DNA of 64,000 nucleotides, from positions 1 through 64,000 of the forward strand of contig CAKOMS010000001.1 of the NCBI GenBank assembly GCA_934096735.1. Direction: 5' to 3'. Below, in pieces: positions 26,235 through 37,629 of this stretch. This DNA comes from an uncultured Bacilli bacterium. Its GTDB lineage: Bacteria > Bacillota_I > Bacilli_A > RF39 > UBA660. Numbering within the stretch: the stretch's first letter is position 1; each line of letters starts with the position of its first letter. A program made the translations under genes and the position numbers. The notes beneath the pieces were generated by a model that saw only the letters and a list, made by a program, of their open reading frames with translations, was not told the DNA's origin and did no database searches.

Positions 26235-27264
26235 ATTTTAGACCTCTTTTCTCTTCCAATTTATCCTTAATTAATCTTTTTTTATTTTTATCACTTTTAT
26301 CTGGTTTATCTTTTTTTTCATTGGTTAATCTTTTAAAGATAAATGTTTGAACAGCGATAAATGCATATGTTACAATCCAGTAAAATGATAATGCAGTTGA
26401 AAGTGAAAACGATGTTATTATAATTACTATTGTCATTATATTAGTCATCATATTCATTTGATTTTTCATTTCGCTATTACCAGTGTTTGCTGTTGCACTC
26501 ATTGAATATTTAAATGAGAAATATGTACTTAATGCAATTAAGATAATTAAAATAATATAGAAATAATTACCATTACTTAGTCCAACGTATGGAGTCATAC
26601 CTAAGTTAAATCCTAATAAACTACCTTCAAAAATTGCTGGAACTCTGTTAATTGCTTCTAAGAATGCAAAGAATATTGGAAGTTGAAGAAATGCTATTAA
26701 ACAGCCACCCATTGGTTTTACATTATATTTTTTATAAATTGCCATCATTTCTTGACTTTTTAACATCATTGATTCTTGGTCAGTTCTTCCGCGATATTTT
26801 AATTCTAGCTTTTGAATATCTCTTTGCACTTTTTGCATATTTTTGCTTTGTTTATGAGTTTTGTATGAGAATGGGAATAAGATTATTCTTATTAGTAATC
26901 CTACTATAATTAGTGATACTCCCATATTGCCAACTAGTGATCCTAATTTTAAAATTAAATAGGCAAGTGGTTTAACAAATAAAAATTCCCAAATTCCTGA
27001 ACTCTTGTTAGAATTAATTTTAAAATTTTCACATGTAGGTAATTTTTTTAATGATATTTTTAATTCTTTATCATAAGATTCATATAACTTATATAATTCA
27101 GAATTTTCTTCTGGTTTACATAATATATTTTTTTGTAAATTTTGCCCGGTTTCTTTATATTGAACTATTTTATTATCGTCATCTTTTATATAATTGTTAC
27201 TTCCACAGCCAGTAGTCATTAGAAGCATCATTACTATAATAATACTATATATTTTCTTTTTCAT
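26221..27264 (-). CDS. yidC: membrane protein insertase YidC (SpoIIIJ/OxaA)
   Basis: Inserts and folds membrane proteins, alone or with SecYEG. 347 residues. Lipoprotein signal with lipobox TTGC near residues 17-20, an extracytoplasmic linker, and five membrane helices in the 60KD_IMP region (WEFLFVKPLAYLILKLGSLV, NMGVSLIIVGLLIRIILFP with the hydrophilic-groove Arg, PIFFAFLEAINRVP, and later helices) ending in a Lys-rich tail. B. subtilis SpoIIIJ is needed for sigma-G activation, so the same role is possible here. Overlaps rnpA by 20 bp. Confidence 0.96.
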   Translation of the reverse strand: MKKKIYSIIIVMMLLMTTGCGSNNYIKDDDNKIVQYKETGQNLQKNILCKPEENSELYKLYESYDKELKISLKKLPTCENFKINSNKSSGIWEFLFVKPLAYLILKLGSLVGNMGVSLIIVGLLIRIILFPFSYKTHKQSKNMQKVQRDIQKLELKYRGRTDQESMMLKSQEMMAIYKKYNVKPMGGCLIAFLQLPIFFAFLEAINRVPAIFEGSLLGFNLGMTPYVGLSNGNYFYIILIILIALSTYFSFKYSMSATANTGNSEMKNQMNMMTNIMTIVIIITSFSLSTALSFYWIVTYAFIAVQTFIFKRLTNEKKDKPDKSDKNKKRLIKDKLEEKRGLKYGNN

Positions 27265-27592
27265 ATTTATCTCCTTTTTTTATTAAAGATATCAATTCTT
27301 GTTCCATTTGTGAATATTTAATATCTAATATTTCCTTTTTACATATTATAATATAGTTTCTGTTATTTTTAAACATTTTAATATTATTATCAACTATTTT
27401 TCTAATTTGTCTTTTAATTTTGTTTCTAGTAACTGCTTTTCCAACTTTTGTACCGACTGCAATTCCAAATTTTGGTTGTTCTTCATCCTTTAATATATAA
27501 TATATAACATAATATCTATTTTTTTTATATAGACCGTTATTAATTATATTATTAAATTCAATGTTTGATCTTACTATGCTTTTCTTTTTCAT
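27245..27592 (-). CDS. rnpA: ribonuclease P protein component
   Basis: Protein subunit of RNase P, which matures tRNA 5' ends. 115 residues with the family basic helix RNKIKRQIRKIVDNN and IAVGTKVGKAVTRN before it. Order rpmH-rnpA-yidC-khpB is the classical origin-proximal cluster. Confidence 0.96.
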   Translation of the reverse strand: MKKKSIVRSNIEFNNIINNGLYKKNRYYVIYYILKDEEQPKFGIAVGTKVGKAVTRNKIKRQIRKIVDNNIKMFKNNRNYIIICKKEILDIKYSQMEQELISLIKKGDKYEKENI

Positions 27593-27612
27593 ATTAAAAA
27601 ATTCGTAAGAAA

Positions 27613-27735
27613 CTATTTAGTTAATTCCTTACGACCTTTTCTACGACGATTGTTTATAATCTTTGTTCCTTTTCTCGCAAAGAAACCATGCTTTTTTGCT
27701 TTTTTACGATTATTTGGTTGATAAGTTCTTTTCAT
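27613..27735 (-). CDS. rpmH: 50S ribosomal protein L34
   Basis: A 40-codon gene. It begins [20 protein letters not shown] and ends [13 protein letters not shown]. Compared with the usual 44-residue L34 it lacks four residues in the middle (the NGRK stretch). AGAGGTGG lies 7 nt before the ATG. It has a near-perfect promoter immediately upstream and lies 20 bp before rnpA. Confidence 0.96.
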   Translation of the reverse strand: MKRTYQPNNRKKAKKHGFFARKGTKIINNRRRKGRKELTK

Positions 27736-27766
27736 GTGAATTCCACCTCTTTCTTCAAGCAATGTT

Positions 27767-27796
27767 ATTATAATATTAAAATGTAATTCATGTCAA
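27767..27796 (-). promoter_or_regulatory. consensus sigma-A promoter of rpmH-rnpA-yidC-khpB
   Basis: Minus strand TTGACA (27796-27791), 18 bp, TATAAT (27772-27767): both hexamers match the consensus exactly. Confidence 0.85.
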
Positions 27797-27840
27797 GAAA
27801 ATAAGTTGTTAATTTAGTTAAGTTTTAAAGTAATTCTACA

Positions 27841-28110
27841 AATTTCTACATTTTTGTTAATAATTATTAGAGTTTTCAATTTTTTTTATGTTGATAACTA
27901 CTCATTTGTTAACAAAATGTTATTGTTTTTCTTTTATTTACGGAGTAAAATAAGTTTTCAACATTATTAACATTTCCATGCACTTAACTCATGTTGTTAA
28001 TATGTTAACAAAGTTAATATTTTTTGTTAATAATGTTAATAAGTTTAAATTTTTACTTATTTTAAAAGAAAAATTTTGTTAGTTTATTTGTTAATAACTT
28101 AAAAAGGCAA
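27841..28110. other. oriC, part upstream of dnaA (DnaA-box cluster)
   Basis: Gene-free, extremely AT-rich interval between the divergent rpmH and dnaA genes. It holds repeated 9-mers related to the DnaA box TTATNCACA, mostly in the AT form TGTTAATAA / TTATTAACA: 27855-27863, 27964-27972, 28025-28033, 28034-28042 (these two abut) and 28089-28097. TGTTGATAA is at 27889-27897, TTTTCAACA at 27955-27963, and the palindrome TTTGTTAACAAA at 27905-27916. Gene orientation and strand switch support an origin here. The unwinding site is not obvious because the whole interval is AT-rich. Confidence 0.8.
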
Positions 28111-28118
28111 AGTTTGTC

Positions 28119-28147
28119 TTGTAATAAAAAAGTATTTAATTTATAAT
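28119..28147 (+). promoter_or_regulatory. sigma-A promoter of dnaA
   Basis: TTGTAA (28119-28124), 17 bp, TATAAT (28142-28147), at the right border of the DnaA-box cluster. DnaA autoregulation is therefore likely. Confidence 0.65.
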
Positions 28148-28183
28148 TGTTTTGAGAGATATTTTTGAAGGTGGGGTGAGGTA

Positions 28184-29557
28184 TTGAATAAAGAGGAATT
28201 GTTTGCTAATTTTTTGAACGAAATTTCTAAATCAGTAGTTGATATTACTTTTTCTGTAATGTTTGCTAACTTACAATTAATGAGTATAGATGATGAGGAA
28301 GTAGTTTTTATGGTTTCTATGGATTTTCAAAAAACCAGTCTTCTTACTAGATACCTTGATCTTATTGAAGAAACGCTTTTTTCTTTAACTAATAAAAATT
28401 ATACTGTTAAGATTTTAACTAAAGAAGAATATGCTGAACTTTATCAAAATGTTCCACCTGATTCGGATGTACAAGATGTTCAAGAAAAAATAGGCGATAA
28501 AACTAATGATTGGAATACTAATTTAAATCCTAACTATACATTTGATAATTATATTGTTGGAGAATCTAATCGACTTGCCTTTATATCTGCAATGGGAGTT
28601 GCTCAATCACCAGGAACTATTAGAAATCCATTATTTATATATGGAAGAAGTGGTATTGGTAAAACACATTTAATGCATGCTATTGGAAATTATATTACAA
28701 AATCATCTGATAAAAAGGTTCTTTATACAACTAGTAATGATTTTAGAGATGAATACGCTGGTATATCAAGATTTGAGAAAGGTGAAAAAGCTTTAGAATA
28801 TGCTAATAATTTCAAAAATAAGTACCGTGATGTGGATGTGTTAATAGTTGATGATATTCAATTTTTAGTTGGTGCTGATAAAACTCAACAAGAATTCTTT
28901 CATACATTTGAATATTTACACCAAAATAATAAACAAATAATTATTTCAAGTGATAAATCACCAGATGATTTAAAGAAAATTGAAGAAAGACTTAGAAGTA
29001 GATTTACTTGGGGACTTCCTGTTGATATTTATCCGCCTGATTTTGAACTAAGATGTAATATTATTAAGCATAAATTAAAAAATACAAGTATTGGTGATAA
29101 AGTTAATAAAGATGTAATTGAGTATATTGCAAACGCTTGTCCAAATGATGTTAGACAAATTGAAGGCACTATTAATAGACTTCTTGCTTATACAGCAATG
29201 ATGCTTCCTAATGTAATTACTCTTGATTTTACTATTGAAGCTATTAAAGATTATGTTAATATTAATGTTTATCAAGAAAATTCAATATCACATATACAAA
29301 AAGTTGTAGCAGACTTCTTTAAAGTTACTGTAGATGACTTAAAAAGTAAGAAAAGAAGTAATAATATAGCAAGGCCAAGACATATTGCAATGTACTTGTG
29401 TAGAATTGAAACTGAAGAAAATTTAGCTAAAATTGGGCTTGAATTTGGAGGAAGAGATCATTCAACAGTGGTGGCTTCTTGCGATAAAATTAAAAATGAA
29501 TTAAAAAATAATACAACACTTGATAATATGTTGAAAGAAATTAAATCTAAGTTATAG
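28184..29557 (+). CDS. dnaA: chromosomal replication initiator protein DnaA
   Basis: AAA+ initiator that binds DnaA boxes and melts oriC. 457 residues. Domain I (about 1-85), a short linker, AAA+ domain with Walker A GRSGIGKTHLMHAIGNY near residues 153-169 and Walker B VLIVDDIQFL, sensor region ERLRSRF, and domain IV with the DNA-binding signature ARPRHIAMYLCR and GGRDHSTVVASCDKI. TTG start after a purine-rich GGTGGGGTGAGG leader. First gene of the plus-strand replication cluster; DnaA boxes lie on both sides of it. Confidence 0.98.
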   Translation: MNKEELFANFLNEISKSVVDITFSVMFANLQLMSIDDEEVVFMVSMDFQKTSLLTRYLDLIEETLFSLTNKNYTVKILTKEEYAELYQNVPPDSDVQDVQEKIGDKTNDWNTNLNPNYTFDNYIVGESNRLAFISAMGVAQSPGTIRNPLFIYGRSGIGKTHLMHAIGNYITKSSDKKVLYTTSNDFRDEYAGISRFEKGEKALEYANNFKNKYRDVDVLIVDDIQFLVGADKTQQEFFHTFEYLHQNNKQIIISSDKSPDDLKKIEERLRSRFTWGLPVDIYPPDFELRCNIIKHKLKNTSIGDKVNKDVIEYIANACPNDVRQIEGTINRLLAYTAMMLPNVITLDFTIEAIKDYVNINVYQENSISHIQKVVADFFKVTVDDLKSKKRSNNIARPRHIAMYLCRIETEENLAKIGLEFGGRDHSTVVASCDKIKNELKNNTTLDNMLKEIKSKL

Positions 29558-29645
29558 GATTGTTGATAAATATATAGTTATTAACTTAGGAAAATAAATG
29601 AATTAAGTTGATAATTAATGAGTTTTCAACATTTTAAACACTATA
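29558..29645. other. oriC, part downstream of dnaA (second DnaA-box cluster)
   Basis: Between dnaA and dnaN: TGTTGATAA at 29561-29569 (directly after the dnaA stop), TTATTAACT at 29578-29586, AGTTGATAA at 29606-29614 and TTTTCAACA at 29623-29631. With the cluster upstream of dnaA this gives the bipartite origin arrangement typical of Bacillota. Confidence 0.65.
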
Positions 29646-29687
29646 ATAATAATAACATTAATAATAAAAAAGAAAGAAGGAATGAAA

Positions 29688-30809
29688 ATGAAATTTGTTA
29701 TTGATAAGAATGTTTTGTTAGAAGCTTTAACTAATGTTATAAGAGCTATTGGCACTAGAACAACTATACCAATATTAAATGGTATAAAGTTTGATTTAAC
29801 TGAAGATGGTTTATATTTACTTGCAAGTGATTCTGAACTTACTATAAAAGTTAAGATTGAAGAAAAAAATATTAAAAGTATTGATGCTTGTGGTAGTATG
29901 ATTATTCAAAGTAAATATATATTAGAAATAATAAGAAAAATGCCTTCTAATGTAATTAATTTTGAATCTATTGATAATAGTAAAATAAAAATATATACAG
30001 AAAATAATGAATATAATTTAAATTGTTATGATCCAGTTGATTATCCAATTATAAATTTAGATGAAAGTAAAGAACCTATTACTATGAAAGGTAAAGTATT
30101 TAAGCAAATTATTAATGAAACTTCTTATGCTGTATCTACTCAAGAAGTTAGACCTCTTTTAACTGGTATTAATTTAAAAATTAATGGAGATATGTTAGAG
30201 TGTATTTCAACTGATTCTTATAGACTTGCTAAGAAAAATGTTAAATTAAGTGGATTTGTTAATAATCAAGTTAATATTGTAATTCCTGGAAGAAGTATTA
30301 ATGAACTTGAAAAGATACTTGGTGATGATGATGATGATTTAATATTACATATATTTAATAATAAAATATTATTTAAGTATAAAAATTTAGAATTTCAAAC
30401 TAATTTATTAAGTGGAACATATCCAGATACAAATCATTTTATTCCAAATGAATTTGCATACATTATTAATTTAGATTTAAGGAGTTTTAATGATGCAGTT
30501 GATAGAGCTAGTTTACTTGCGCAAAGTAAAGATAAAAATATAGTTAGGGTTTTAATAGATGATAAAAATATGATTATATCATCAAGCGCTTCTGAGATTG
30601 GTAAAACTGAAGAAAAATTAAATATAGAATGTAGTAACAAAGAAAAATTAGAAATTGCATTTTCTTCAAGATATATGTTAGAAGCTTTAAAAGTTATTAA
30701 AGATGAAAATATACTTTTACTTATAAATAGTGATGACAAACCTATACTTATTAAATCAGTGAAGGATGATTCATTGGTAGAACTTATTTTACCAGTAAAA
30801 ACTTATTAA
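29688..30809 (+). CDS. dnaN: DNA polymerase III beta subunit (sliding clamp)
   Basis: Ring-shaped clamp that tethers DNA polymerase. 373 residues with three repeated clamp domains; the C-terminal end ILPVKTY is the usual PMR/PVR-like terminus near the protein-binding pocket. The ATG at 29688, six bases after GAAGG, is preferred to the ATG at 29682 that touches the ribosome site. Directly downstream of the second DnaA-box cluster. Confidence 0.97.
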   Translation: MKFVIDKNVLLEALTNVIRAIGTRTTIPILNGIKFDLTEDGLYLLASDSELTIKVKIEEKNIKSIDACGSMIIQSKYILEIIRKMPSNVINFESIDNSKIKIYTENNEYNLNCYDPVDYPIINLDESKEPITMKGKVFKQIINETSYAVSTQEVRPLLTGINLKINGDMLECISTDSYRLAKKNVKLSGFVNNQVNIVIPGRSINELEKILGDDDDDLILHIFNNKILFKYKNLEFQTNLLSGTYPDTNHFIPNEFAYIINLDLRSFNDAVDRASLLAQSKDKNIVRVLIDDKNMIISSSASEIGKTEEKLNIECSNKEKLEIAFSSRYMLEALKVIKDENILLLINSDDKPILIKSVKDDSLVELILPVKTY

Positions 30810-30814
30810 TTTAT

Positions 30815-30850
30815 AAAGAAATCTTAAAATTTAAAAGGTTTCTTTTTTTT
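30815..30850 (+). terminator. dnaN terminator
   Basis: AAAGAAATCTT / AAGGTTTCTTT (11 bp including one wobble) followed by eight T. It separates dnaN from the ComK-like gene. Confidence 0.8.
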
Positions 30851-30882
30851 CGACAATTTTTTTATATTTAATGTGTTATAGT
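30849..30882 (+). promoter_or_regulatory. candidate Spo0A-activated promoter of the ComK-like gene
   Basis: TTCGACA at 30849-30855 is an exact 0A box (inverse complement of TGTCGAA). The -35-like TCGACA within it is followed by 21 bp and TATAGT (30877-30882). Spo0A-activated sigma-A promoters such as spoIIG have this over-long spacing with a 0A box on the -35. Only one box is clear here. Confidence 0.45.
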
Positions 30883-30908
30883 AGAAAATAATTTTTTAGG
30901 GGGAGTAT

Positions 30909-31358
30909 ATGAATTATTTTATTAATAGTAGTACTGTAGCGCTTTTAAAAGATGGAAAGAAAACAATAATATACGATGTTGAAAAGTCAGTAGTTATTAA
31001 CAAAAGTATTAGAAGTATAATTGAATTTAATTGTAATTATTATGGACACTCGGTAAATGGAACTAAGAAAGCAATTAAGAAATTATTGAATATCAAATAC
31101 AGAGTTCCAATAGTAGTATCTATAAGTAATAATTATACATTAATACCGGTAGGAAATATAAGAAATGATATGTGTTTGTTTTTAGTTACAAGTAAAATTA
31201 TTGATTATGAAAAATGTAATGATTATCTTGAAATAAATTGTGTAAATAATAATAAATTTAAAGTAAATTTTTCGATAAATAGTTTTGAAAAATTATTAAT
31301 TAATTCGATTAGAATAAATAATTTATTAATTAGTAGAAAAAATAATAATTATGTTTAA
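30909..31358 (+). CDS. ComK-like competence transcription factor
   Basis: A 149-residue protein matching the ComK pattern over its length: an N-terminal STVALLKDGKKTIIYDV strand pair, SIIEFNCNYYGHSVNGTKKA (ComK has C-x-F-F-G-S-S-x-x-G-R at this place), RVPIVVSISNNYTLIPVG, a Cys in NIRNDMCLFLV, and FSINSFEKLLINSIRINNLL near the C terminus. It is shorter than B. subtilis ComK (192 aa), lacking the C-terminal degradation tail that MecA/ClpC recognise. GGGGAG lies 6 nt before the ATG. It occupies the dnaN-recF interval where yaaA (S4 domain) normally lies. Assignment rests on motif pattern only. Confidence 0.7.
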   Translation: MNYFINSSTVALLKDGKKTIIYDVEKSVVINKSIRSIIEFNCNYYGHSVNGTKKAIKKLLNIKYRVPIVVSISNNYTLIPVGNIRNDMCLFLVTSKIIDYEKCNDYLEINCVNNNKFKVNFSINSFEKLLINSIRINNLLISRKNNNYV

Positions 31359-31447
31359 AATATAGTTATTTTGTGATATAATTAACTTAGGTATAGGAGT
31401 ACTTGAAATACCATTATATTAAATATACATCAAAAGAAAGGTTAATT

Positions 31448-32536
31448 ATGAAAATTAAGTCATTAAAAATTAATAATTTTAGAAATTATTCTAAATGTGA
31501 ATTATCGTTTAATGATAAACTTAATATTATTTGTGGAAATAATGGTGTAGGTAAAACTAATTTAGTTGAGGCTATATATGCACTTTCCATAACAAAATCT
31601 TTTAGAACTAATAATGATAGAAATTTAATAAAGAATGGTGAATTAAGTACAAAAATAGAGGGAGTAGTAGAAAATAATACCGAAAATGATTATCAAGTAA
31701 TTATTAATAAAGAAGGTAAAAAAGTTAAAATAAATAATAATATTATTTCGAAAATAAGTGATTATATTACTGATATATTTGTAGTTTTGTTGCAACCCGA
31801 AGAACAAATTATTTTTAATGATTCTCCTAGTGAAAGAAGAAAATTATTAAATATTGAGATAAGTCAATTAAAAAAAGAATATTTGGATTATTTAAATCTT
31901 TATAATAAAGTGTTAAAACAAAGAAATTTTTATTTAAGAGAATTATATTTAAATGGTAATGCTAGTAGAGATTTTTTAAATATTTTAACTAAAAAATTAA
32001 TTGATTATGGACTTAAAATTTATAATTTTAGAAATGAATTTATTAATAATGTAAATAAGTATATTGGTGATTATTATAGTACTATCTTTAGTGATGGGAA
32101 TCTTTTAATTAAATATGTTTCAGTATATGAAAATAAAAGTGAAGAAGATTTATATTTAATGTATGAGAAAAATTATAATAAAGAGATTAACAATGGTAAA
32201 ACATTACATGGTATTCATCATGATGACTTAATATTTTATCTAGATGGTAAAAATATTGCTGAATGGGGAAGTAATGGGCAAAAGAAAAATGCTATTTTTT
32301 CTTTTAAATTAGCAGAAATTGATGTTATTTATAATTTAATTAAAACTAAACCGATTTTTATTTTAGATGATTTGTTTAGTGCGTTAGATAATGAAAAAAT
32401 AAGAAAAATATTAAAAATACTTGATAAAGATATGCAAACATTTATTACTACTACTGATGTTAAAAAGATTAATAAGAAATATCTTGTTAATGCAAAAATA
32501 ATAAATGTTATAGATGGTAAAATAAGGGAGGTATAA
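31448..32536 (+). CDS. recF: DNA replication and repair protein RecF
   Basis: ABC-type ATPase that loads RecA at gaps. 362 residues: Walker A CGNNGVGKTNLVEAIYAL near residues 30-47, signature region EWGSNGQKKNAIFSFKLAE, and Walker B PIFILDDLFSALD. The start at 31448 has AAAGG six bases upstream; a TTG at 31403 would add fifteen residues unlike any RecF N terminus. Four bases separate it from gyrB. Confidence 0.96.
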   Translation: MKIKSLKINNFRNYSKCELSFNDKLNIICGNNGVGKTNLVEAIYALSITKSFRTNNDRNLIKNGELSTKIEGVVENNTENDYQVIINKEGKKVKINNNIISKISDYITDIFVVLLQPEEQIIFNDSPSERRKLLNIEISQLKKEYLDYLNLYNKVLKQRNFYLRELYLNGNASRDFLNILTKKLIDYGLKIYNFRNEFINNVNKYIGDYYSTIFSDGNLLIKYVSVYENKSEEDLYLMYEKNYNKEINNGKTLHGIHHDDLIFYLDGKNIAEWGSNGQKKNAIFSFKLAEIDVIYNLIKTKPIFILDDLFSALDNEKIRKILKILDKDMQTFITTTDVKKINKKYLVNAKIINVIDGKIREV

Positions 32537-34468
<1,932 letters not shown>

Positions 34469-34481
34469 GGAGGTATGAATT

Positions 34482-36914
34482 ATGCATCATGAGAGAGATA
34501 GATTGCAAGAAAATGATATAGTAAATGAAATTGAAACTTCTTTTATTGAATATTCTATGAGTGTTATAGTATCACGTGCTTTACCAGATCTAAGAGATGG
34601 TTTAAAACCTGTTCATAGAAGAATATTATGGAGTATGTATGAGTCTGGTTATACGCCTGATAAGCCACATAAGAAGTCAGCTCGTATAGTTGGAGATGTT
34701 ATGGGTAAATATCATCCACACGGCGATTCTAGTATATATGAAGCGATGGTAAGAATGGCACAAGACTTTAACTATACTATTCCACTTATTGATGGACATG
34801 GTAATTTTGGTAATATAGCTGGTGCTCCAGCTGCTGCTATGAGATATACTGAATCTAGATTATCTAAGATATCATTGGAATTACTTAGAGATATTAACAA
34901 AGATACTGTTAATTTTGGACCTAATTTTGATGAATCTGAAAGAGAACCTGAGATATTACCATCAAGATTTCCAAATATATTAGTAAATGGAACAATGGGA
35001 ATTGCTGTTGGTATGGCAACAAATATTCCTCCACATAATTTAGGAGAAGTTATTGATGGTTGTGTAGCTTATATAGATAATCCAGAGATTGATACTTTAG
35101 GATTAATGCAATATATAAAAGGACCAGATTTTCCTACTGGAGGTACTATTTTAGGAAATAGTGGTATTAAAAAAGCTTATGAAACTGGTCGAGGTAGTAT
35201 TACTATAAGAAGTAAGGCTACCATTGAAGAAAAAGATGGAAGGCATTATATCATTGTTAATGAGGTTCCTTATGGAGTTAATACCTCAGAACTTAAGACT
35301 AAGGTAGCTGAGCTTGTTCACAATAAAGTTATTGATGGAATAGCAGATTATCACACTGATTTAAAAAATGGTGTAAAAATAACTATTACTTTAAAGAAAG
35401 ATGCTAATCCACAAGTTGTTTTAAATAATTTGTATAAACACACTCAATTTCAAACAAGTTATAGTATAATACTATTAATGATTGATAATAAAGTTCCTAG
35501 AACTTTAGGTTTGAAAGATATTATTTCTAAATACATTAATTATCAAGAAGAAGTAATTATCAGAAGAACGAAATTTGAACTTGATAAAGCACTTAAAAAG
35601 GTACATATTTTAGAAGGTTATAAGATAGCTTTAGATAATATTGATGATTTTATAAAAATTATTAAAGAATCTGAAACAGATTTAATTGCAAAGCAACAAT
35701 TAATTAATAAATATTCTTTAACTGAAATTCAAGCGGATAGTATCTTAGAATTAAAATTAAGAAGATTAACTGGTCTTGAAAGAAATAAAATTGAAGAAGA
35801 ATTAAAGGATTTATTACAAAAAATTGAAGAATATAAGGCTATATTAGCATCTAGAGAAAGAATTTTAAGTATTATTAAAGAGGAATTACTTGAAATTAAA
35901 GCAAAATATGATGTAGATAGAAGAACTAATATAGATATGACAGCAATAGAATATATTGAAGATGAGTCACTTATTCCTGAAGAGGATGCAATGGTAGTTC
36001 TAACAAATAAAGGATATATTAAGAGAACAACTAATGATACTTTTAAGGTACAAAATAGAGGTGGTGTTGGAGTTAAAGGTGTAACAACAAATGATGAAGA
36101 TTTTGTTGAACATTTAATTAATTTATCAACTCATGACTATTTGATGTTCTTTACAAATAAAGGAAAAGTATATCGTTTAAAAGGTTATGAAGTTCCTGAG
36201 TTTAGTAGACATTCAAAGGGATTGCCAATAATTAATTTACTTCAAATAGATAAAGATGAAAGAATTAATTCAATGGTTAAAGTTACTAAGGAAGAAAAGG
36301 CAAAATATTTATTATTTGCGACGAAGAAAGGTATTGTTAAGAAAACCTTAATACAAGAATTTGACAGTATTAGATCATCTGGAAAAATATGTATTAATCT
36401 TTCAGAAAATGATGAGCTTATTGATGTTAAGAAAACATATGGAGATAGTTTAGTTCTTCTTGGAAATACTAATGGAAGAATGGTTAAATTTAACGAAAAT
36501 GAAATTAGACCAATGGGAAGAACTGCTACTGGTGTTAAAGGTATTAATTTAGACGGTGGCAAATGTATTTGTTGCGAAGTTGTTTCTGAAGAATCAATGA
36601 TATTACTTGTTACAGAAAAAGGTTATGGAAAAAGGACTAAAGTAAGTGAATTTAGACAAACAAAACGTGGTAGCAAAGGCGTTCTTGCTTTAAATATTAC
36701 TAATAAAAATGGTTCTTTAGTTGCTTCTAAAATTGTTGAAGAAGATAAAAACGCTATTATAATGAGTAATTCTGGTATAACTATTAAATTACCAGTAGAT
36801 CAAATTTCAATTTTAGGTAGAGTTACTCAAGGTTTAAGATTAATTAACCTTAAAGATAATCAGATTGTGGCAACAGTAAGTATTGTTGAAAAAATTGAAA
36901 ATATTGAAGAATAA
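34482..36914 (+). CDS. gyrA: DNA gyrase subunit A
   Basis: Breakage-rejoining subunit. 810 residues. Catalytic Tyr in [11 protein letters not shown]. The quinolone-resistance region reads [12 protein letters not shown], i.e. the Ser and Glu of susceptible B. subtilis-type GyrA. The C-terminal beta-pinwheel has a GyrA box reading QNRGGVG where the consensus is QRRGGKG, which could affect DNA wrapping. Followed at 7 nt by a 26-bp palindrome that is both a possible terminator and a Noc site. Confidence 0.98.
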   Translation: MHHERDRLQENDIVNEIETSFIEYSMSVIVSRALPDLRDGLKPVHRRILWSMYESGYTPDKPHKKSARIVGDVMGKYHPHGDSSIYEAMVRMAQDFNYTIPLIDGHGNFGNIAGAPAAAMRYTESRLSKISLELLRDINKDTVNFGPNFDESEREPEILPSRFPNILVNGTMGIAVGMATNIPPHNLGEVIDGCVAYIDNPEIDTLGLMQYIKGPDFPTGGTILGNSGIKKAYETGRGSITIRSKATIEEKDGRHYIIVNEVPYGVNTSELKTKVAELVHNKVIDGIADYHTDLKNGVKITITLKKDANPQVVLNNLYKHTQFQTSYSIILLMIDNKVPRTLGLKDIISKYINYQEEVIIRRTKFELDKALKKVHILEGYKIALDNIDDFIKIIKESETDLIAKQQLINKYSLTEIQADSILELKLRRLTGLERNKIEEELKDLLQKIEEYKAILASRERILSIIKEELLEIKAKYDVDRRTNIDMTAIEYIEDESLIPEEDAMVVLTNKGYIKRTTNDTFKVQNRGGVGVKGVTTNDEDFVEHLINLSTHDYLMFFTNKGKVYRLKGYEVPEFSRHSKGLPIINLLQIDKDERINSMVKVTKEEKAKYLLFATKKGIVKKTLIQEFDSIRSSGKICINLSENDELIDVKKTYGDSLVLLGNTNGRMVKFNENEIRPMGRTATGVKGINLDGGKCICCEVVSEESMILLVTEKGYGKRTKVSEFRQTKRGSKGVLALNITNKNGSLVASKIVEEDKNAIIMSNSGITIKLPVDQISILGRVTQGLRLINLKDNQIVATVSIVEKIENIEE

Positions 36915-36920
36915 TTTTAA

Positions 36921-36946
36921 AAAAATATTTCCCGGGAAATATTTTT
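36921..36946. promoter_or_regulatory. Noc-binding site 1 within a 26-bp palindrome
   Basis: Core TATTTCCCGGGAAATA at 36926-36941, matching the B. subtilis Noc-binding consensus ATTTCCCGGGAAAT. The palindrome extends to 26 bp and ends in a run of eight T, so it can also act as the gyrA terminator. Confidence 0.85.
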
Positions 36947-37020
36947 TTTGTGTAATATTGAGTTAAGCTATATATTTTTAATAATTAAAAAAAAATATAT
37001 ATAATTGTAATTGTTAGAAT

Positions 37021-37036
37021 TATTTCCCGGGAAATA
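37021..37036. promoter_or_regulatory. Noc-binding site 2
   Basis: Perfect TATTTCCCGGGAAATA. It is followed at once by TTTCCGGTA, which contains an inverted copy of the local TACCGGA motif. Confidence 0.85.
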
Positions 37037-37092
37037 TTTCCGGTACTCATAAGGTCCTTAATTTTTAGAATGTTCGTTTTTTGTTCGTGTAA

Positions 37093-37108
37093 TATTTCCC
37101 GGGAAATA
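37093..37108. promoter_or_regulatory. Noc-binding site 3
   Basis: Perfect TATTTCCCGGGAAATA, followed by TTGTCCGATAAC; a similar TTGTCC follows site 4. Confidence 0.85.
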
Positions 37109-37211
37109 TTGTCCGATAACTATAATGTACCGGATTAAAAACATAGTCGAGTTACTAATACATTTAGCTTGTAGTATATTTATCAATATGCTCTATTTTT
37201 TAAATTGTTGA

Positions 37212-37239
37212 TGTTTCACGTGAAACATTATGTTGAAAA
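37212..37239. promoter_or_regulatory. parS 1 plus adjacent DnaA-box-like nonamer
   Basis: Perfect parS TGTTTCACGTGAAACA at 37212-37227, then 3 bp, then TGTTGAAAA at 37231-37239. Confidence 0.88.
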
Positions 37240-37404
37240 CAATTAATTTAGAATTTAATTATTCTACTGCTTTTGCTTTTCAGATTTTAATTGTTGGTTT
37301 TTTGTGAAGTTATTGTTATAGAATATACTATTTTTATAAAAAATAATTTTTTATATATAATGGTTATTTATAATTTGATTAATTTTTTTTAATATTAGAT
37401 TTTA

Positions 37405-37432
37405 TGTTTCACGTGAAACATTGTGTTGATAA
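37405..37432. promoter_or_regulatory. parS 2 plus adjacent DnaA-box-like nonamer
   Basis: Perfect parS at 37405-37420, 3 bp, then TGTTGATAA at 37424-37432. The flank to about 37494 is a diverged copy of the flank of parS 4. Confidence 0.88.
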
Positions 37433-37629
37433 CTTTTGAATTGATCTATATAACAATTTATTTATATAATATTTTGTTCGTTAATATTTAGCTTATATTT
37501 TTGAAACAATATATTTATTATTATATAATATTAAATTAAAAATATACATCAAGTACTTTTTTTATTATTAAATTTACTTATATCATTAATTCAGGTTGAT
37601 TATTTAGTTTTTTTATAAATTATTTTTAA

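Noticed and set aside
29075..29275. Small minus-strand frame inside dnaA
   Set aside because: Overlaps a highly conserved gene on the other strand and has no ribosome site.
34680..34760. Possible quinolone-resistance change in gyrA
   Set aside because: The Ser and Glu at the resistance positions are those of susceptible B. subtilis-type GyrA.
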